64,000 nt of DNA from Hofstenia miamia. Its lineage: Eukaryota; Xenacoelomorpha; Acoela; Hofsteniidae. The DNA lies in NCBI GenBank assembly GCA_900660155.1, contig CABFPE010000030.1, positions 992,329-1,056,328 of the forward strand. Direction: 5' to 3'. Below, in pieces: positions 22,710 to 34,335 of the stretch. The notes beneath the pieces are model-generated. The model was not told where the DNA came from. It saw nothing but the letters and a program-made list of their open reading frames with translations, and ran no database searches. The position numbers were made by a program, and so were the translations under genes. The first letter of the stretch is position 1. Each line of letters starts with the position of its first letter.

Positions 22710-23366
22710 CGCCATGAATTTAAATATTATTAATTATTATGTAAACGGGATAGTAAACGCAAATAAATTTATTAAATTAATCGCGTTGACGATTAATAAT
22801 GTTGGATCCCTGATTTTAACAGAATTAATTCTTTAGCAAATTTTGTACACTTGAAAAGCAATATAAATTTATTTGATAAACCTAAATTTGTTCGATGTCA
22901 ATTACGATTATGGTTCTGGCGTACGTTTGTTGATAAATATGAAGAAATCCCCTCTTGCTCAAGATTTGTTCTATGGGTGCGTTCGCGCAGCGCAACGGTT
23001 TTGCACTAAGTGTCAACTAGAGCATTCGCGCATCCACCCGTTTGCATTTTCAGTGCCCACTGAAAGCCAACTGTAAACAGCGGAAGGTTTTGTTTACATA
23101 ACAATTAAAAATCGTGCACAGTACATTCGCGGTGGCATGATAGTCAACCTAATTTACTCTTCGCCAATCAAATGTTGCTTATTAAAATGCTCGATTCTCA
23201 TTCGGCTAGTATTAGGACGATTATTTGACCTAAAAAATTTAAATTTTGAATCAACAATTTTGATTTTTTTTACTTAAATACGTAATTTTTTACCTAATCT
23301 GAAGAATATAGTCTAGAATTAAAAGAATAAGTGATAAAAAATATAAAAAACGCCAATGTGTAATAA

Positions 23367-23410
<44 letters not shown>

Positions 23411-24089
23411 CAAACAGGGTCATTTAAACCAACATCATTTTAATAAAATTTATAATAAATACTCGATCTCTGGTAAATATAATCAGGAACCGTACACTTT
23501 GGTGTTTTACAATGCTGCTTCAGTGAAAAATCGAAGTTTGTATTAAAATTAATTAATAAGGTTTTACAAAATTTCAATAAATTTAAAGTCTGCGATTCGT
23601 TTTCACTTCCCCGGCATCGAACAACGTATTTATAAACTGGTCGATTAAAGAAGTACAAAACAATGTTATTACCCAAACTCAAATCAATGCTTACTTTGAA
23701 AAAATATTGATAAGTAGGTTTCTAAAATACAAATTTTACGAACATCTACAGTATATTATTATTAAAATATCAGAAATATAAAAAATATTCATGATATATT
23801 TGATAAATATCAGATTAATATATTTCTACTAGAAATTTTCTAGAAATTTGTTATTACTAATACCTCGTTAAAATTGAAATTTTCTGTTTCATTTGCTAAT
23901 TATTTAAGGTTATGCAAATAGATGGGGTGTTACAAATTTACATCTATTAAATATTTTTTCAATTTTTGATTTTTATAAAAATTAACTGATTTCAGCTAAA
24001 CCCAACTATAAAGCGAATCAGTTGGCATTTCGTGCACACTGATTTTGCAAAACCGGTGCGATGCGCGAATAGGTTGTAGTGCTGTGCGG
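22710..24089. other. No gene seen; (TA)n run 23370-23408
   Basis: AT-rich sequence with a pure TA microsatellite. The minus-strand open frame at 23440-23682 has no recognisable domain. Confidence 0.5.
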
Positions 24090-24225
24090 GTACAGCATTT
24101 TTATACCGCTTACCCGGCCGTATTTTCACAACTTTATCCGTACCCGGCCGCACCCGTAATAACTTTACTCGTACCCGGCAGTACCCGTGGTGTTTTTACC
24201 CGTTACCCGACCGCAACCGTAATGA
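24090..24225. repeat. Degenerate ACCCGGCCG tandem-like repeat
   Basis: About four imperfect units of roughly 30 bp, each carrying TACCCGGCCG or TACCCGGCAG and an ACCCGTAAT-like part. It is GC-rich in an AT-rich setting. A fragment of a MITE is plausible. Confidence 0.45.
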
Positions 24226-24286
24226 CATATGTTCTTAAAAACAACAATTAAAACGAAATATATTGTACCTCAAAACAGAAAATAAT

Positions 24287-24538
24287 CTAAACAAGGCTAC
24301 CTCCGATCACTAACAATTGGTTGACATTATTCGACAATAACGATCCTCGTTTGGCAGTCACTATTATTTTCACCGTTAAAAGCGCGCTCTGATTTATTCT
24401 GTGTTGCCGGTATTCCATGGTACGCGCGTGCAATTTGGCCAATCTTGGAAATCTACTTTTTTTTCCGTCCCAAAATTGAAGTGTAGTACATTGCATTTCA
24501 GGATTTTCTGACGGGGAGACATCATCGTCATTACCCAA
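24287..24538 (-). pseudogene. hAT transposase C-terminal dimerisation fragment
   Basis: On the minus strand: LQFWDGKKSRFPRLAKL, then a degraded central part, then IVTAKRGSLLSNNVNQLLVI. This is the order of the hAT C-terminal domain (W, yP-LA-lA, the SERvFS region, then t-kR--L----v--L). The SERVFS box is lost (about 40 codons in, reads ALLTVKI). 82 codons remain and the rest of the transposase is absent. The adjacent 24640-24690 shares a block with the MITE at 28865-29062 (CTGACGGGG...ACATTCCACCATG), which suggests both belong to one hAT family. Confidence 0.6.
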
Positions 24539-24789
24539 TGCAAAAAATTTTGAACATATTGAGAAAACAGACCCTAGAAAATGATTTCACGATTCTAGAT
24601 TTTAAATTTTTTCAATTTTTTACGAAAAATTTTTTGACTTATCCAGTCAAAATCAAATTTGGAAATCTGACGGGGGGGGGACATTCCACCATGTCCCCAG
24701 GAAAAATTGACAATTTACTATATACAATCATTTTCGAAATTTCAAAATCAATTGTTTGATGTACCTTGAAAGTGCAGTATGTACAATAA

Positions 24790-25575
24790 CCTGTGGTCGG
24801 GGTATCAACAGATCGAGTCCGTGACTTCTCCCCTGGAAGTGTGCCCGCTAGGGCCGGCTTAATCATGTTTGACCTCTGGCGACCCCTGGCACGCAGAATG
24901 CTGATCTGTGTTGAGTCTGATCAGCAGAGAGTGAAGCCGAAGGCTGAGCTTCATGAGAGGGTTGCGCCTCTCCAGCTTTCGCCAACCAAGGCTACTAACT
25001 GGATGACTCGTGAGAATTTATTGTCTGCCTGTTATAAAGATCCAAAATAATATTTGGAGATAATGCAGTTGAGTGCAAAGCACTAAGCGACATCTCCACC
25101 CCAAGATTGAATTAAAGATGTCGGATCATAACCAAAACCTATGATGAAGCAAAGCTCCTTCATAGGTACGGCTTCAGCAAATGCTGGCCTAGGCCTATCT
25201 AAAGGCCAGAGATAGAGGAATTCTCTATATAACTGCCCTCATAGACGCACTCTATGACTCTGGGCACCGGCAGCAATTTAATGCTTAGACGTCGCCGTCT
25301 GTTCCACAAAACTACCAGACAGTCTCACATCATCATTACCGCCCCCACATGTGCATAGCACACATGGCAGCACCTTCGTTTACCCTGTTGTTTAACGTCC
25401 ACTCTTGGTTCGGGACTCCGCAAAGCGACGCGCCCGTCAAGTGTTAGCTCAGCACCACCCTTCTGATCGGCTTTCGCCTTTCATAACGGGAGGTTAGCTT
25501 CTCCAGGAACCACCACGAGGAGGTACTCTCTAGGACGGTTCAGGCGCACTTGCCCTTTCGGTTCCCACAATAACC
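24790..25575. repeat. GC-rich interspersed repeat, copy 1
   Basis: A block far richer in G+C than its surroundings. The part 25284-25575 is homologous to 59529-59776: both share GACGTCGCCGTCTG, AGACAGTCTCACATCA, TTTAACGTCCACTC and GGTTCGGGACTCCGC. GGTTCGGGACTCC resembles a pol III B box (GGTTCGAnTCC), so a SINE is possible. No ORF of note; the plus open frame 24793-25050 has no recognised domain. Confidence 0.5.
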
Positions 25576-25693
25576 TAACTTTTTTAGCATTAAAGTTTTT
25601 ATGTGGAAATGCAGTATTTTTCAAAATTTATTGTACAGAAGTCTATAAAGTCGCTACGAATTTTAAAATATTTGTTCAGAAAAATCTGTTAGA

Positions 25694-26056
25694 CTCCTCA
25701 TAAAACGATTGGAGGAAGTGCGAAATATCGCAGATTTGCCCAGAAGTGGTCGTCCTCGAGTGTAAGAAGAAGATGTTCAAAAAGTTGTTGAAACGACAAT
25801 CTCTTTTCAGTCTACTCATCCACTTGGAATTGCATCATCTCAAACAGTTTCTACAGAAGTTGGTATGCCTCAGTCTACTGTAAAGGAAGCTAAGTTTATT
25901 CGAAAAGACCTTCTACTATTACCGCTCTAAGGAAAATGATTTAAACATCTATTCAGAATATAAATAAACATCAGTCAATTGACGCAGTTGGAAATCTTAT
26001 TCCCAGGCTAAATGCTCTCCTTCAAAATAATGGAGGTCATTTAGATGACTTAATGT
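25694..26056 (+). pseudogene. Mariner/Tc1-type remnant: N-terminal HTH and C-terminal tail
   Basis: KRLEEVRNIADLPRSGRPR (25703-25759) is the helix-turn-helix and linker signature of mariner/Tc1-type transposases. 25987-26052 reads VGNLIPRLNALLQNNGGHL, like the C-terminal tail of the same proteins. The DDE core that should lie between is missing and the two ends are in different frames. It is an internally deleted remnant. Confidence 0.55.
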
Positions 26057-26673
26057 AGTGGACATTGCATCCCAATATGCGTTTGTTCATTTCATGTCCC
26101 TAATTTTTAATAAATATTTGTTTGTTAACCAAAATTGCATTTTAAAATTCATATAGCGAGTTTATAGCCTACCTGTACTTTTTTATTTGTAAAGCTCTCT
26201 AATTTTTTTAGAGAACATCTTGTTTGTTTTGAAGCGAATGCAATTATTTTAGGGTCACAAGAGTGAAGAAATTTTGTGATATTCTTTATTTTATATACTT
26301 GGACATGGAAAAACTTTAAATCAATTCGCTACTTGTAAAAATATTTTATTGCTTTATTTCATTTTTTTGTACTGCAAATCGCCAGGCAATAAATAAAGTA
26401 GGCCTTTATGCAACATAAAATTAAAAAAGTGCACAATCTTAGTAAAACTTTAAGTAATGTCGAAATTCCCCGCAACTCCTCCTAAATGCATGTCGACCTT
26501 CCTTGGGTGTTAATGCTGGCTACGTGCCTGGCTTACAACCTAAGTAAGGAAAGATAAATACAATTGATGAAATAAATATGTTTGCATCTAGTATAATGTG
26601 AAATTTCAAACTACTATTAATTATTCAAAAATCTTTTCAGTTCATTTGTACAAATTTAAAATACAAAAGTGAG
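26057..26673. other. No gene seen; 3' flank of CERK
   Basis: AT-rich sequence downstream of the CERK stop on the minus strand. A minus-strand AATAAA near 26290 could serve as a distal poly(A) signal. Confidence 0.4.
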
Positions 26674-27993
26674 TTACTTCTCAATGCCTCTTCCGAAAAC
26701 AGTAAGCGCCCTGCTCAAAATTTCTACTAGTACTTCACCATTCGTCTGGATGAGTTCCCCGTCAGTCATCCACAAGCTTTGCGGTTCTTTTGTAGTGAAT
26801 TTTGCTGACCTAATTCTTGAAATGTGAAGCGCTTCGAACTGTAGGATGTTACCTTTAGTTTTTGATGACTCATTAAGAATATCACTGGCTTCTGATCTTG
26901 ATAAGTCTTTCATCAACAACATGTCACCGCAGCCATCACCCAAGTGAGCAAATGGAGAGGCGCCATTGGGTGCATATCTACATTCACCAGAATGTGTATT
27001 GATTTGAACACTAAAAAGCTTAGGAATGTTCTCATGCACTGTGGTTATGGAGTAGTCATTTTCTCGAAATTCCTTACAATGTTGACAAGGGAATCTGCAC
27101 TTAGTTCCTGAATTGGCTGGATTATTGTTAAAAGTTTCATACTCCATGGAAATGGAGTATTTTTTAAATGAGAGTAGTCTTACTATAAACGCCATAATGT
27201 AGGCCAAACCTCCAGGTAGGAATGAAAGTTGGTTACTGAGTTTTATTGAGTCACTTAAATATCCATATGAAACTATGTTTATTGCACCGCCTATCACATT
27301 ATCGTTATCACTAACACGTGCCACATCAACTTGCCTCTTATCGTTCAAAATAATATGAAGCAATGCGCAAATCGGACTTAAATTCCCTTGAATTACATAT
27401 GAAAATACATTCGTTCTACCTGCTGGAATAACTCCAAGTGGAACATCGAAGTTCTTCAATGTGGAATGCTGTATTAACAAGCCACTAACGACTTCATTGA
27501 CAGTACCATCACCTCCTATTGCAATGACCCCATGGTATTTAGCAAAATCGGTTGTTGAGCAAAATTCTTTGGCATGGTTTCTATGTTCAGTGAATAGTAC
27601 ATCGTAGTCAATATTCGCCTCATTGAGTAATTTCTTAATTTTTTGTTCGAATACTTTTTTTGAATTGCCTCTTCCACTTTTTGGATTAACAATGATATAC
27701 AGCTTTTGAGGGCGGGAAAATTTCTTTAGAACTTCGTTAATTGATGATTCTGTGATATTTGAATCGCTTTCATTGAGTGTTTGTATCAGTAACTCTTCGA
27801 ATTTCCAATTGTTTGGTGATTGCTTGGCATAAAGAACTTTTACAAAACTCTTATGAAACTTTTTTGCAATAATTACATCACTGAGGGGTAAAATAAAAGG
27901 GGCTTGCATAAAATTATTCCCTTTTTGCGGTAAAACTAAGCTTAGAAAGTTAGGAGTCACAGCTGCTAGTTGATATGCGTTAGGCAAATGCAT
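26674..27993 (-). CDS. CERK: Ceramide kinase (CERK), intact single exon
   Basis: A 439-residue lipid kinase that phosphorylates ceramide to ceramide 1-phosphate with ATP at cytosolic membrane faces. A PH-like N-terminal part (about 1-95) precedes a diacylglycerol-kinase catalytic domain: VNPKSGRG (102-109), GGDGTVNEVVSG (160-171, nucleotide binding and catalysis), GVIPAGRTN (187-195). The CERK-specific C-x3-C-x2-C motif is present (C299, C303, C306), as are AHLGDG (349-354) and the end MTDGE...FGRGIEK. The Cys motif separates it from sphingosine and diacylglycerol kinases. The start is fixed by an in-frame TAA six bases upstream. Vertebrate CERK is about 100 residues longer, mostly at the N-terminus, so an upstream exon could be missing. 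It has no introns and no visible poly(A) tract or target duplication. Confidence 0.9.
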   Translation of the reverse strand: MHLPNAYQLAAVTPNFLSLVLPQKGNNFMQAPFILPLSDVIIAKKFHKSFVKVLYAKQSPNNWKFEELLIQTLNESDSNITESSINEVLKKFSRPQKLYIIVNPKSGRGNSKKVFEQKIKKLLNEANIDYDVLFTEHRNHAKEFCSTTDFAKYHGVIAIGGDGTVNEVVSGLLIQHSTLKNFDVPLGVIPAGRTNVFSYVIQGNLSPICALLHIILNDKRQVDVARVSDNDNVIGGAINIVSYGYLSDSIKLSNQLSFLPGGLAYIMAFIVRLLSFKKYSISMEYETFNNNPANSGTKCRFPCQHCKEFRENDYSITTVHENIPKLFSVQINTHSGECRYAPNGASPFAHLGDGCGDMLLMKDLSRSEASDILNESSKTKGNILQFEALHISRIRSAKFTTKEPQSLWMTDGELIQTNGEVLVEILSRALTVFGRGIEK

Positions 27994-28864
27994 TATTTAA
28001 GCAAATAATTGAAAGCGATTTCTGCCAATTCTATTGTGCGTATTTAACGGTTATTTATCATGATTTAAAGGCTATGATAAACATAATTGTATTTAAGGCA
28101 AAGATTAGGTAATTAATGTGAGAAATAACTTTAATTACATTTACAAATTTGTTGTTTAAATATTCAAAGAGAACTTCATTGACAATCAACAGTAGATTAA
28201 CAAAAGTGGTCAATGACATCGAAAAATAATCAATAAATATTAAGGGGTATTTCAAATTGTTTTTACCGAATTGATTTTTAAAAAGTACTTTCTCTACTAC
28301 ATACAATTTGGTACAAAACGTGGTTTATTTTTTTCTGAAGGTAGGCTGAAAGATTGCTTTATAATAATAAATTCTAATTAAATATTACCGTCAATCTATT
28401 TATTTTTATTAAACCAGTATCATGTGCTTCAGAATTTAGCTTGTATTTCTATGTACATAAAATTTTTTAAATCATTTGGATCTGAGAAAGAATTATTGAT
28501 TACCGGGTGTCAACTTTAAATTTTCTTATATATATCACTTAAATCTGTTTATTTTTAATAGAATTTCTAAAAATAGGAAACAAGTAAATAAATTTATTGT
28601 TTATTTAGTTTGCAGCTCATTGACTATAACAAATATTGACTAAATTTACCTTGCTAAAAGAATTCACATAAAGGTTATCTCAACTTGATAAAGTTTCTCA
28701 ATGACATTAACAAAAATTGTCAAATTCATCCACGTGCGTTTTAAAGTGAACAATTTAGCAATTATTTTTATAGGTATGAAAAAACCTCTGACTTTTTCCA
28801 TTTTTCATCAAAAACCTAAAAAGTTAAAACTAACAAATTGGTTCAAAATAACCAGTGATTTCTT
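27994..28864. other. No gene seen; 5' flank of CERK
   Basis: AT-rich, stop-rich sequence. The minus-strand 82-codon frame at 28058-28306 is rich in F, I, L and N, as expected from composition alone. No promoter motif stands out. Confidence 0.45.
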
Positions 28865-29062
28865 CAGTGGCGTAAGTAAGAGGCATGGTGGAATGTCCCC
28901 GTCAGGTTTTCAAAATTGATTTTGATTGATTAAATCAAAAAAGTTTTGTAAGAAGTTAAAAAAACTATTAAAAACAAAGGTGATGAGATGTAGGGCCTAT
29001 TTTTTCAATAGTTTATCACAACTTGGATGTTTCTCCATCAGAAAATCCTGCGTACGTCCCTG
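28865..29062. mobile_element. hAT-type MITE, 198 bp
   Basis: Starts CAGTGGCGTAAG and ends, read inward, CAGGGACGTACG, so the inverted ends share CAG-x-G-x-CGTA. The flanks GATTTCTT and GTTTTGTT agree at 6 of 8 positions, compatible with an aged 8-bp target duplication. It shares an internal block with 24640-24690. Confidence 0.55.
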
Positions 29063-30732
29063 GTTTTGTTCACTTGAACATTTCGACAAAGGACTTGGTA
29101 GGATTCTTTAAACTAAGATTCTTCTTTGTCTGGAATATGCACAAATGCTAATAGCTCTTTAATTCATTATTTCGCAATGATGACAATATTGTTGTCCATT
29201 ATTAGCTTTCGTTCTGTCAAGTTATAGATTTTGACGAATAAATGTTAAAATCATTTTTAGAAATGGTTTCACAAGAACTGTCTTTAAAATATTCGACTGC
29301 ACAATAGACGTAGTAAGTGAATTAAGTTTCCTTAGAACATTGCAATGAGTATTGATTGTCAACTGCTAAGAATATTGAATACTTAAATTTAACATGCATT
29401 ACAAATCATTAACTTTAAGTAGTATTGGCAATGAAAACGGTAGAAACGATGCTTGAGTCCGTTTCATGTGCTAGTCTAATAATATGCTTCTTAAAATACC
29501 AATTTTGTTGATTTAAGTGCATTTTTGGTAGGAAAAATTTTTAATGCCAAATTGATGCTACTTATTAAAGTAAGAATGCTCACTACATAGGGTAGAGCCA
29601 TTTCCGCTAACCGTACTTGAGAAGCCTCTAGAGCTGTTCGTGCAGGTATCATGATCACAAGTTGTTATATAAGTACAGATATTGTGTGCGGTGGAAAATC
29701 CGGATTCAAAATTACGAAGAAATAAACCTCTGAAAAGTGGAAAACATCTCATTTATTAGATTAGCTGATTATACATGTTGCTTTTACCAAAAAAACCTAA
29801 AAAAAACTTACCTTAGTTTCTAAAAAGCTTTTGAAATTCAAACCTGGAAAAAATGGGGGTGGTAAGTGGGGCTCAACCCACCTTGTTAAACCTGATTGGA
29901 AACCAAGTATCCCTGGTTAAAGTTATATTACAGTTTGGTGCGTTTGATTTTATTTATTGAAAAACTAAATTTGGTCAAAATATAACATAATAGCATAGTA
30001 CTCAAATTTAGAGCTTTCTTAGTTGAGAAACACAGCTCTTCAGTACTTACGATTCATTAATACTGTCCATAGCCATAGTGATTCTATATTTATTAATGAG
30101 CCATGATGAAGATTTAGAAATACTTAACTAATACTGGAATTAAGGCTTAAAAGCTTAGAATTCAAAAACTTAAAATTAGAAAGTTAAATATAGACTACAA
30201 TCGTGTTAGTTACTCGACTTAGAGCGAGGGCAATGAATTCCGCTCTAGTTCAGATAAAAATTATATCTGTTTTCCAACATTTTTCACTTGATGTCAGGAT
30301 ACCCTGTTGTTATAGTTTGATTAAAAAGTACAAATTTTTTGAAAAACCATCGACTCATTTTAAATAATGTCTCCCGAAGAGCGTTTTTGTTATGTTACAT
30401 TGAAATAGATGGAGGTAATAGAGCAAGTATTCCAAGAAAATTGTTTATATAGTGAATATATTAAACTTCTAAGCTGCAAAATTGTATTTTGCACATCGCT
30501 ATTCAAGGAGCCTAATCAAAATTCTCTTCTTTTTCACATTTGTATATAGTTGTACATGAGTGGGTAAGAGCGTCATTCTCAAAAAAGTGCTATTCAAACA
30601 TTTATATCTCTGTAGTTGAACTATTTAAAATATCATTTCGTGTAATTTAAACCGGGTTCCCTAACTCAATTATTAATGAATAAAACATGAGTATATTATA
30701 CTTAACCAAGAAATCACTCTAGGCTCAATATT
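29063..30732. other. No gene seen
   Basis: AT-rich sequence with short unsupported frames only. Confidence 0.5.
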
Positions 30733-31180
30733 AAGAAGAAGAAGAAGAAGAAGAAGAAGAAATCTTTATCCAGAGGTTACATTAGCAATATATTATATAC
30801 TGATAGCAAATGTACAACAAAAATATTACAAAATATAATAATGCGCTCTTTGGCTATGGCGCTTTAGTTTCTGTTAGTTGAATAATCTGGATTATAAAAT
30901 TTGAAACCCCTCCATTTGAATTCAATTATTTGTTTTCTAGAATTATAAAAATATCATTTGACACTTTTTTAAAATATCTTCAATGGTTTCAGTAGCTTTT
31001 AATACTCTAGGTAGATCATTCCAAAGTTTTATAGAGGTATTAATAAATGAGTTTCTCATAGTTCTCTCTTTACAAAAAATTGGTTTCATATTTCGGGTGC
31101 GTGTGCTTAGGTGTGCCATTTTACCGAGATTAGAAAAATTTATCATATTGTAGGAGTTGATATTGCTTACGATCTATACT
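30733..31180 (-). pseudogene. 3' end of a non-LTR retrotransposon (LINE)
   Basis: The minus-strand reading 31146-30943 ends with SFINTSIKLWNDLPRVLKA and a final short helix. This is the C-terminal signature of CR1/jockey-type ORF2 proteins (WN-LP). After the stop about 180 bp of 3' UTR leads to GATAAAGATTT and a (TTC)n tail at 30761-30733. A simple-repeat tail is how such LINEs end. The copy is severely 5'-truncated. Confidence 0.7.
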
Positions 31181-31373
31181 ATTGTATGTAAATGACATAA
31201 TTAAGCATGAAACCATAGTAAAATTTGTCAATTTGTTATTGTCCTGCCTCATAAATTATAATAGTGACAAAATGCAGGGCTAAAACAATTTTCAAAGTGA
31301 TATGAAAATGTTTCTAGCTATTTCACATTCAATCAAATAATAATAATTAACATCGAAAAATGCAATTCATTAT

Positions 31374-31743
31374 CAGGACTTTCAAAGTGACGAAAATGAA
31401 GTTTAAAATTTAAATACCCTTCAAACTTTGATTTAAAAATTTGATTATTATTTTGTTCCAAGTTTGATTTGAAATTTGAAAGTTTGAAAATTTGATTTCA
31501 AGTTTGATATTTCTTATAAATAATTTTTTACATACAAAGGAATTGCATATTTGTTTTACTATAAATTAATATTGGAAAAATTAAACAAAGTGTTGATGTG
31601 CAAAATTTTAACAAAATTTGAATATCAAAGTTTGCTATTTAGCCTTCAAATTTGGTTTGAAATTTGAATTTTGGAATTTTTCATAATTTAATTTTAAAAG
31701 TTTTGAATTTTTTCCAAAATTTGAATTTGATTTGAAAGCCCTG
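31374..31743. mobile_element. hAT-type MITE, 370 bp, with target duplication
   Basis: Left end CAGGACTTTCAAA; right end, read inward, CAGGGCTTTCAAA. The flanking 8-mers TTCATTAT (31366-31373) and TTCATTAC (31744-31751) differ at one position, which is a good hAT target duplication. The interior is a repeat-rich run of TTTGAATTTGA-like words and has no ORF. Confidence 0.75.
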
Positions 31744-31751
31744 TTCATTAC

Positions 31752-33150
31752 ATCCCCTCCAAATTCTGCCTAAAATATATGAAACAAGATGAAATTAGTT
31801 GTTAGCAATGAATCGATAAAGCAGAGGCATTCTGTTTCTATGTATGTGTTGAATTGGACAAGGAATTAAATTTGATCATATTGAAATCAAATCGGTACAA
31901 AAAATAACTTCTGGCATTAGATGCTTATATGCAATCTCAGATATTCAAGCTCAGCTTATCACATTAAACTTTTCCACATATTTGGTTTATCACAATGACA
32001 TATGTTGTTCATGATATTCCAATGACAGTTTCATGTTCCTTCAATTTCATTTAAATAAATAAATTGCCAAGAGTCGATCATCATATTTTCTTGCAAATTA
32101 CTTAGGTTTAATTTACGATCACAAATTTTATTTGCTGCAGTACTTCTTATCCAAGTTTTTATTGCACAGCCTCTAATCTTTGAAACGACGTAGGAAATAA
32201 GATTAGAGTTAAAAATTTTAAATAAAATTGGTTTTTTTGCGTCAAAAAACGCCCAATCCGAGACTCAAACATCCTAGACAAATTTTCCGGCATTTTACAC
32301 TGAAATCACCATCACTATATATAGACACACACACACATAAATTTTTTATTAATATATATTTAGTTTATAGCCTTAAAAATTTGAATTATGTTTGCAAATA
32401 TATTGCTTTACCAGGCTTGCCGCTGTGTGAATTTCTACACACAACAACCAAAACAACACAGCAGCAAGATACTGTTGTGTCACACAACAGGCACAAGACA
32501 ACATCCCCAAATCATTAAATGTATTCGAAAGAAATTTCGTGATTTTTACTACACCAAATATTTTAATAACAATGTGTAGTGGTTTTAATATAATTAGAGT
32601 AAACAAAAATAGTCATTAGAATTCCGTTTAAATGTATTCTAACATCCACTATTTTATAACTATATTAACTGTTTCGGCACTTTCAATAGTTGGTGATATG
32701 TATATAAAATATATGCGGAAGATGTACATCATCGTCCGAATTCTTAAGAAAATATTTTATATCAGCAATATATTTTGAAAATACTGTATACAAATGCTTA
32801 TTTATGTCATTTTAGAACCAGATGGATTGCTTATTGCACATTGTTCTTTTATATTAAATGTTGTAAAAGTATTGAATCATAAAGCCAAGTTACAACTAAA
32901 TCGTAATTGTCTTACAGTAACTAATTAAATTATTTTAGACGTATTTGAAAATAATATAGTTAATATTTTGCGGTTGTTTGCCAACTATTTTTCCGGTTCC
33001 TACTTATAACCACCTCAACAGCTTTTCTAGTTAGTTCTATTATTTGGCAAAGCAAATACTGTAGAACAGAATTTCTTAGAACTTAAAATGTATGATTCAA
33101 AAGTACATATAAGTATAAGAAATGTAATAAATATTAAATTTGTTCTATTT
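31752..33150. other. No gene seen
   Basis: AT-rich sequence with open frames overlapping on both strands near 32230-32610 that do not resemble proteins. Confidence 0.45.
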
Positions 33151-34335
33151 CTACATTTCTATTATATTATGCAATAAATAAATAAGGACTAGTAATGTAC
33201 AAACCATACACACATCCTGCTTCATCAGTTCAGGACAAGATGCTTGAAGTCGCAAAATTTTCGGCAGAGGCCAAGATATTTTGACCTCGCCTGCCGGGCA
33301 AAGATAAGCACATTTTAAAACATGGGAATAACTGTCAACTTCTTGATTACAGAGTTTACACCAGCATCCCAGAGAAATACGCCAGCACTTACTTTGACCG
33401 CACACCAAATTATGAAAGTTATTCGTTATAAACAGAGCGTAGATTCTTCTTGTAGTTCCTCTCAAAAACCTGGTATTAATTGTTAAGGACACCCAATTGT
33501 TGATTGTCGAAAATAAATTATATGTTGATGAAAATTTACTGATACCTGCCCTTCTCTTCCATTGTGAATCAAGATTTAATTACTATAATCATTTAGAAAT
33601 AATTGCAGCCCATATGAACAAGAACGGAAGCACAGCAATATTTATGATCTTGTGAGCAGCATTGTAATTAATCAGAAGGATATCAAGTTCTGAAGCTACT
33701 ATTGCAAATGCCTTTATACCCTTCGCATATAAAACTTTTAGGTGTCCTGTGACCTTATTTCAAATTGTTAGAGGAACACCCAAGTAGCAGAATTTCGACA
33801 CAAACTCAATTCTTTTACCATCGCATAGAGGAATGTCACATTATGATAGATGCCCAAATTTTCGGAACTTAACTACTTTGGTTTTTGACAGATTTACCTT
33901 TATCTTAGTAGTTGTACAATATGCCTGGAGTACTTGCATTGTGTATTGCATCTTAGAGATGCCTTCAAACCAAATTATTAAATCGTCCGCGTAAGCCAAA
34001 CACTTACACCCGGATTGCCAGATTATTTCCGGGAGATCTGCTGTGAACAATATAAACAGTAGCGGCGATATTTTCTCTCTTTGAAGAATTCCCTAAATTT
34101 GCTTAACAGAATCTGAAATGTTCTCATCCACACAAATACGAATGAAATTGGACGCAAACATCGACCATAGGATGGCAAAAAACTTAGATGAGACATCGTA
34201 TTGTCAAACCTTCTGAAATAGTATATTTCTGTCAACGGAGTCAAAAGCTTTTTCATAATACACAAAACAGCAATAGAAGTGGCCCTGGTCAATTCGGCAC
34301 CGGTTTTTATTGCATTTGTCAATCTTGGCTAAATA
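33151..34335 (-). pseudogene. LINE ORF2 pseudogene (RT to C-terminal zinc knuckle)
   Basis: Minus-strand order: YYEKAFDSVDR (near 34260), FIRICVDEN, GILQRE-like remains, then LAYADDLIIWFEG (33990-33950) with the intact YADD catalytic box, the thumb region NLSKTKVVKF, and far downstream WCKLCNQEVDSYSHVLKC (33365-33310), the C-terminal Cys/His cluster of R1/jockey/CR1-type ORF2. Several frameshifts separate these blocks. The family differs from the fragment at 6412-6725 as far as overlapping parts allow. Confidence 0.75.

Noticed and set aside
32388-32606. Overlapping plus and minus frames near 32.4-32.6 kb
   Set aside because: Both strands are open because stop codons are locally scarce. The proteins look random and no splice or start context was found.
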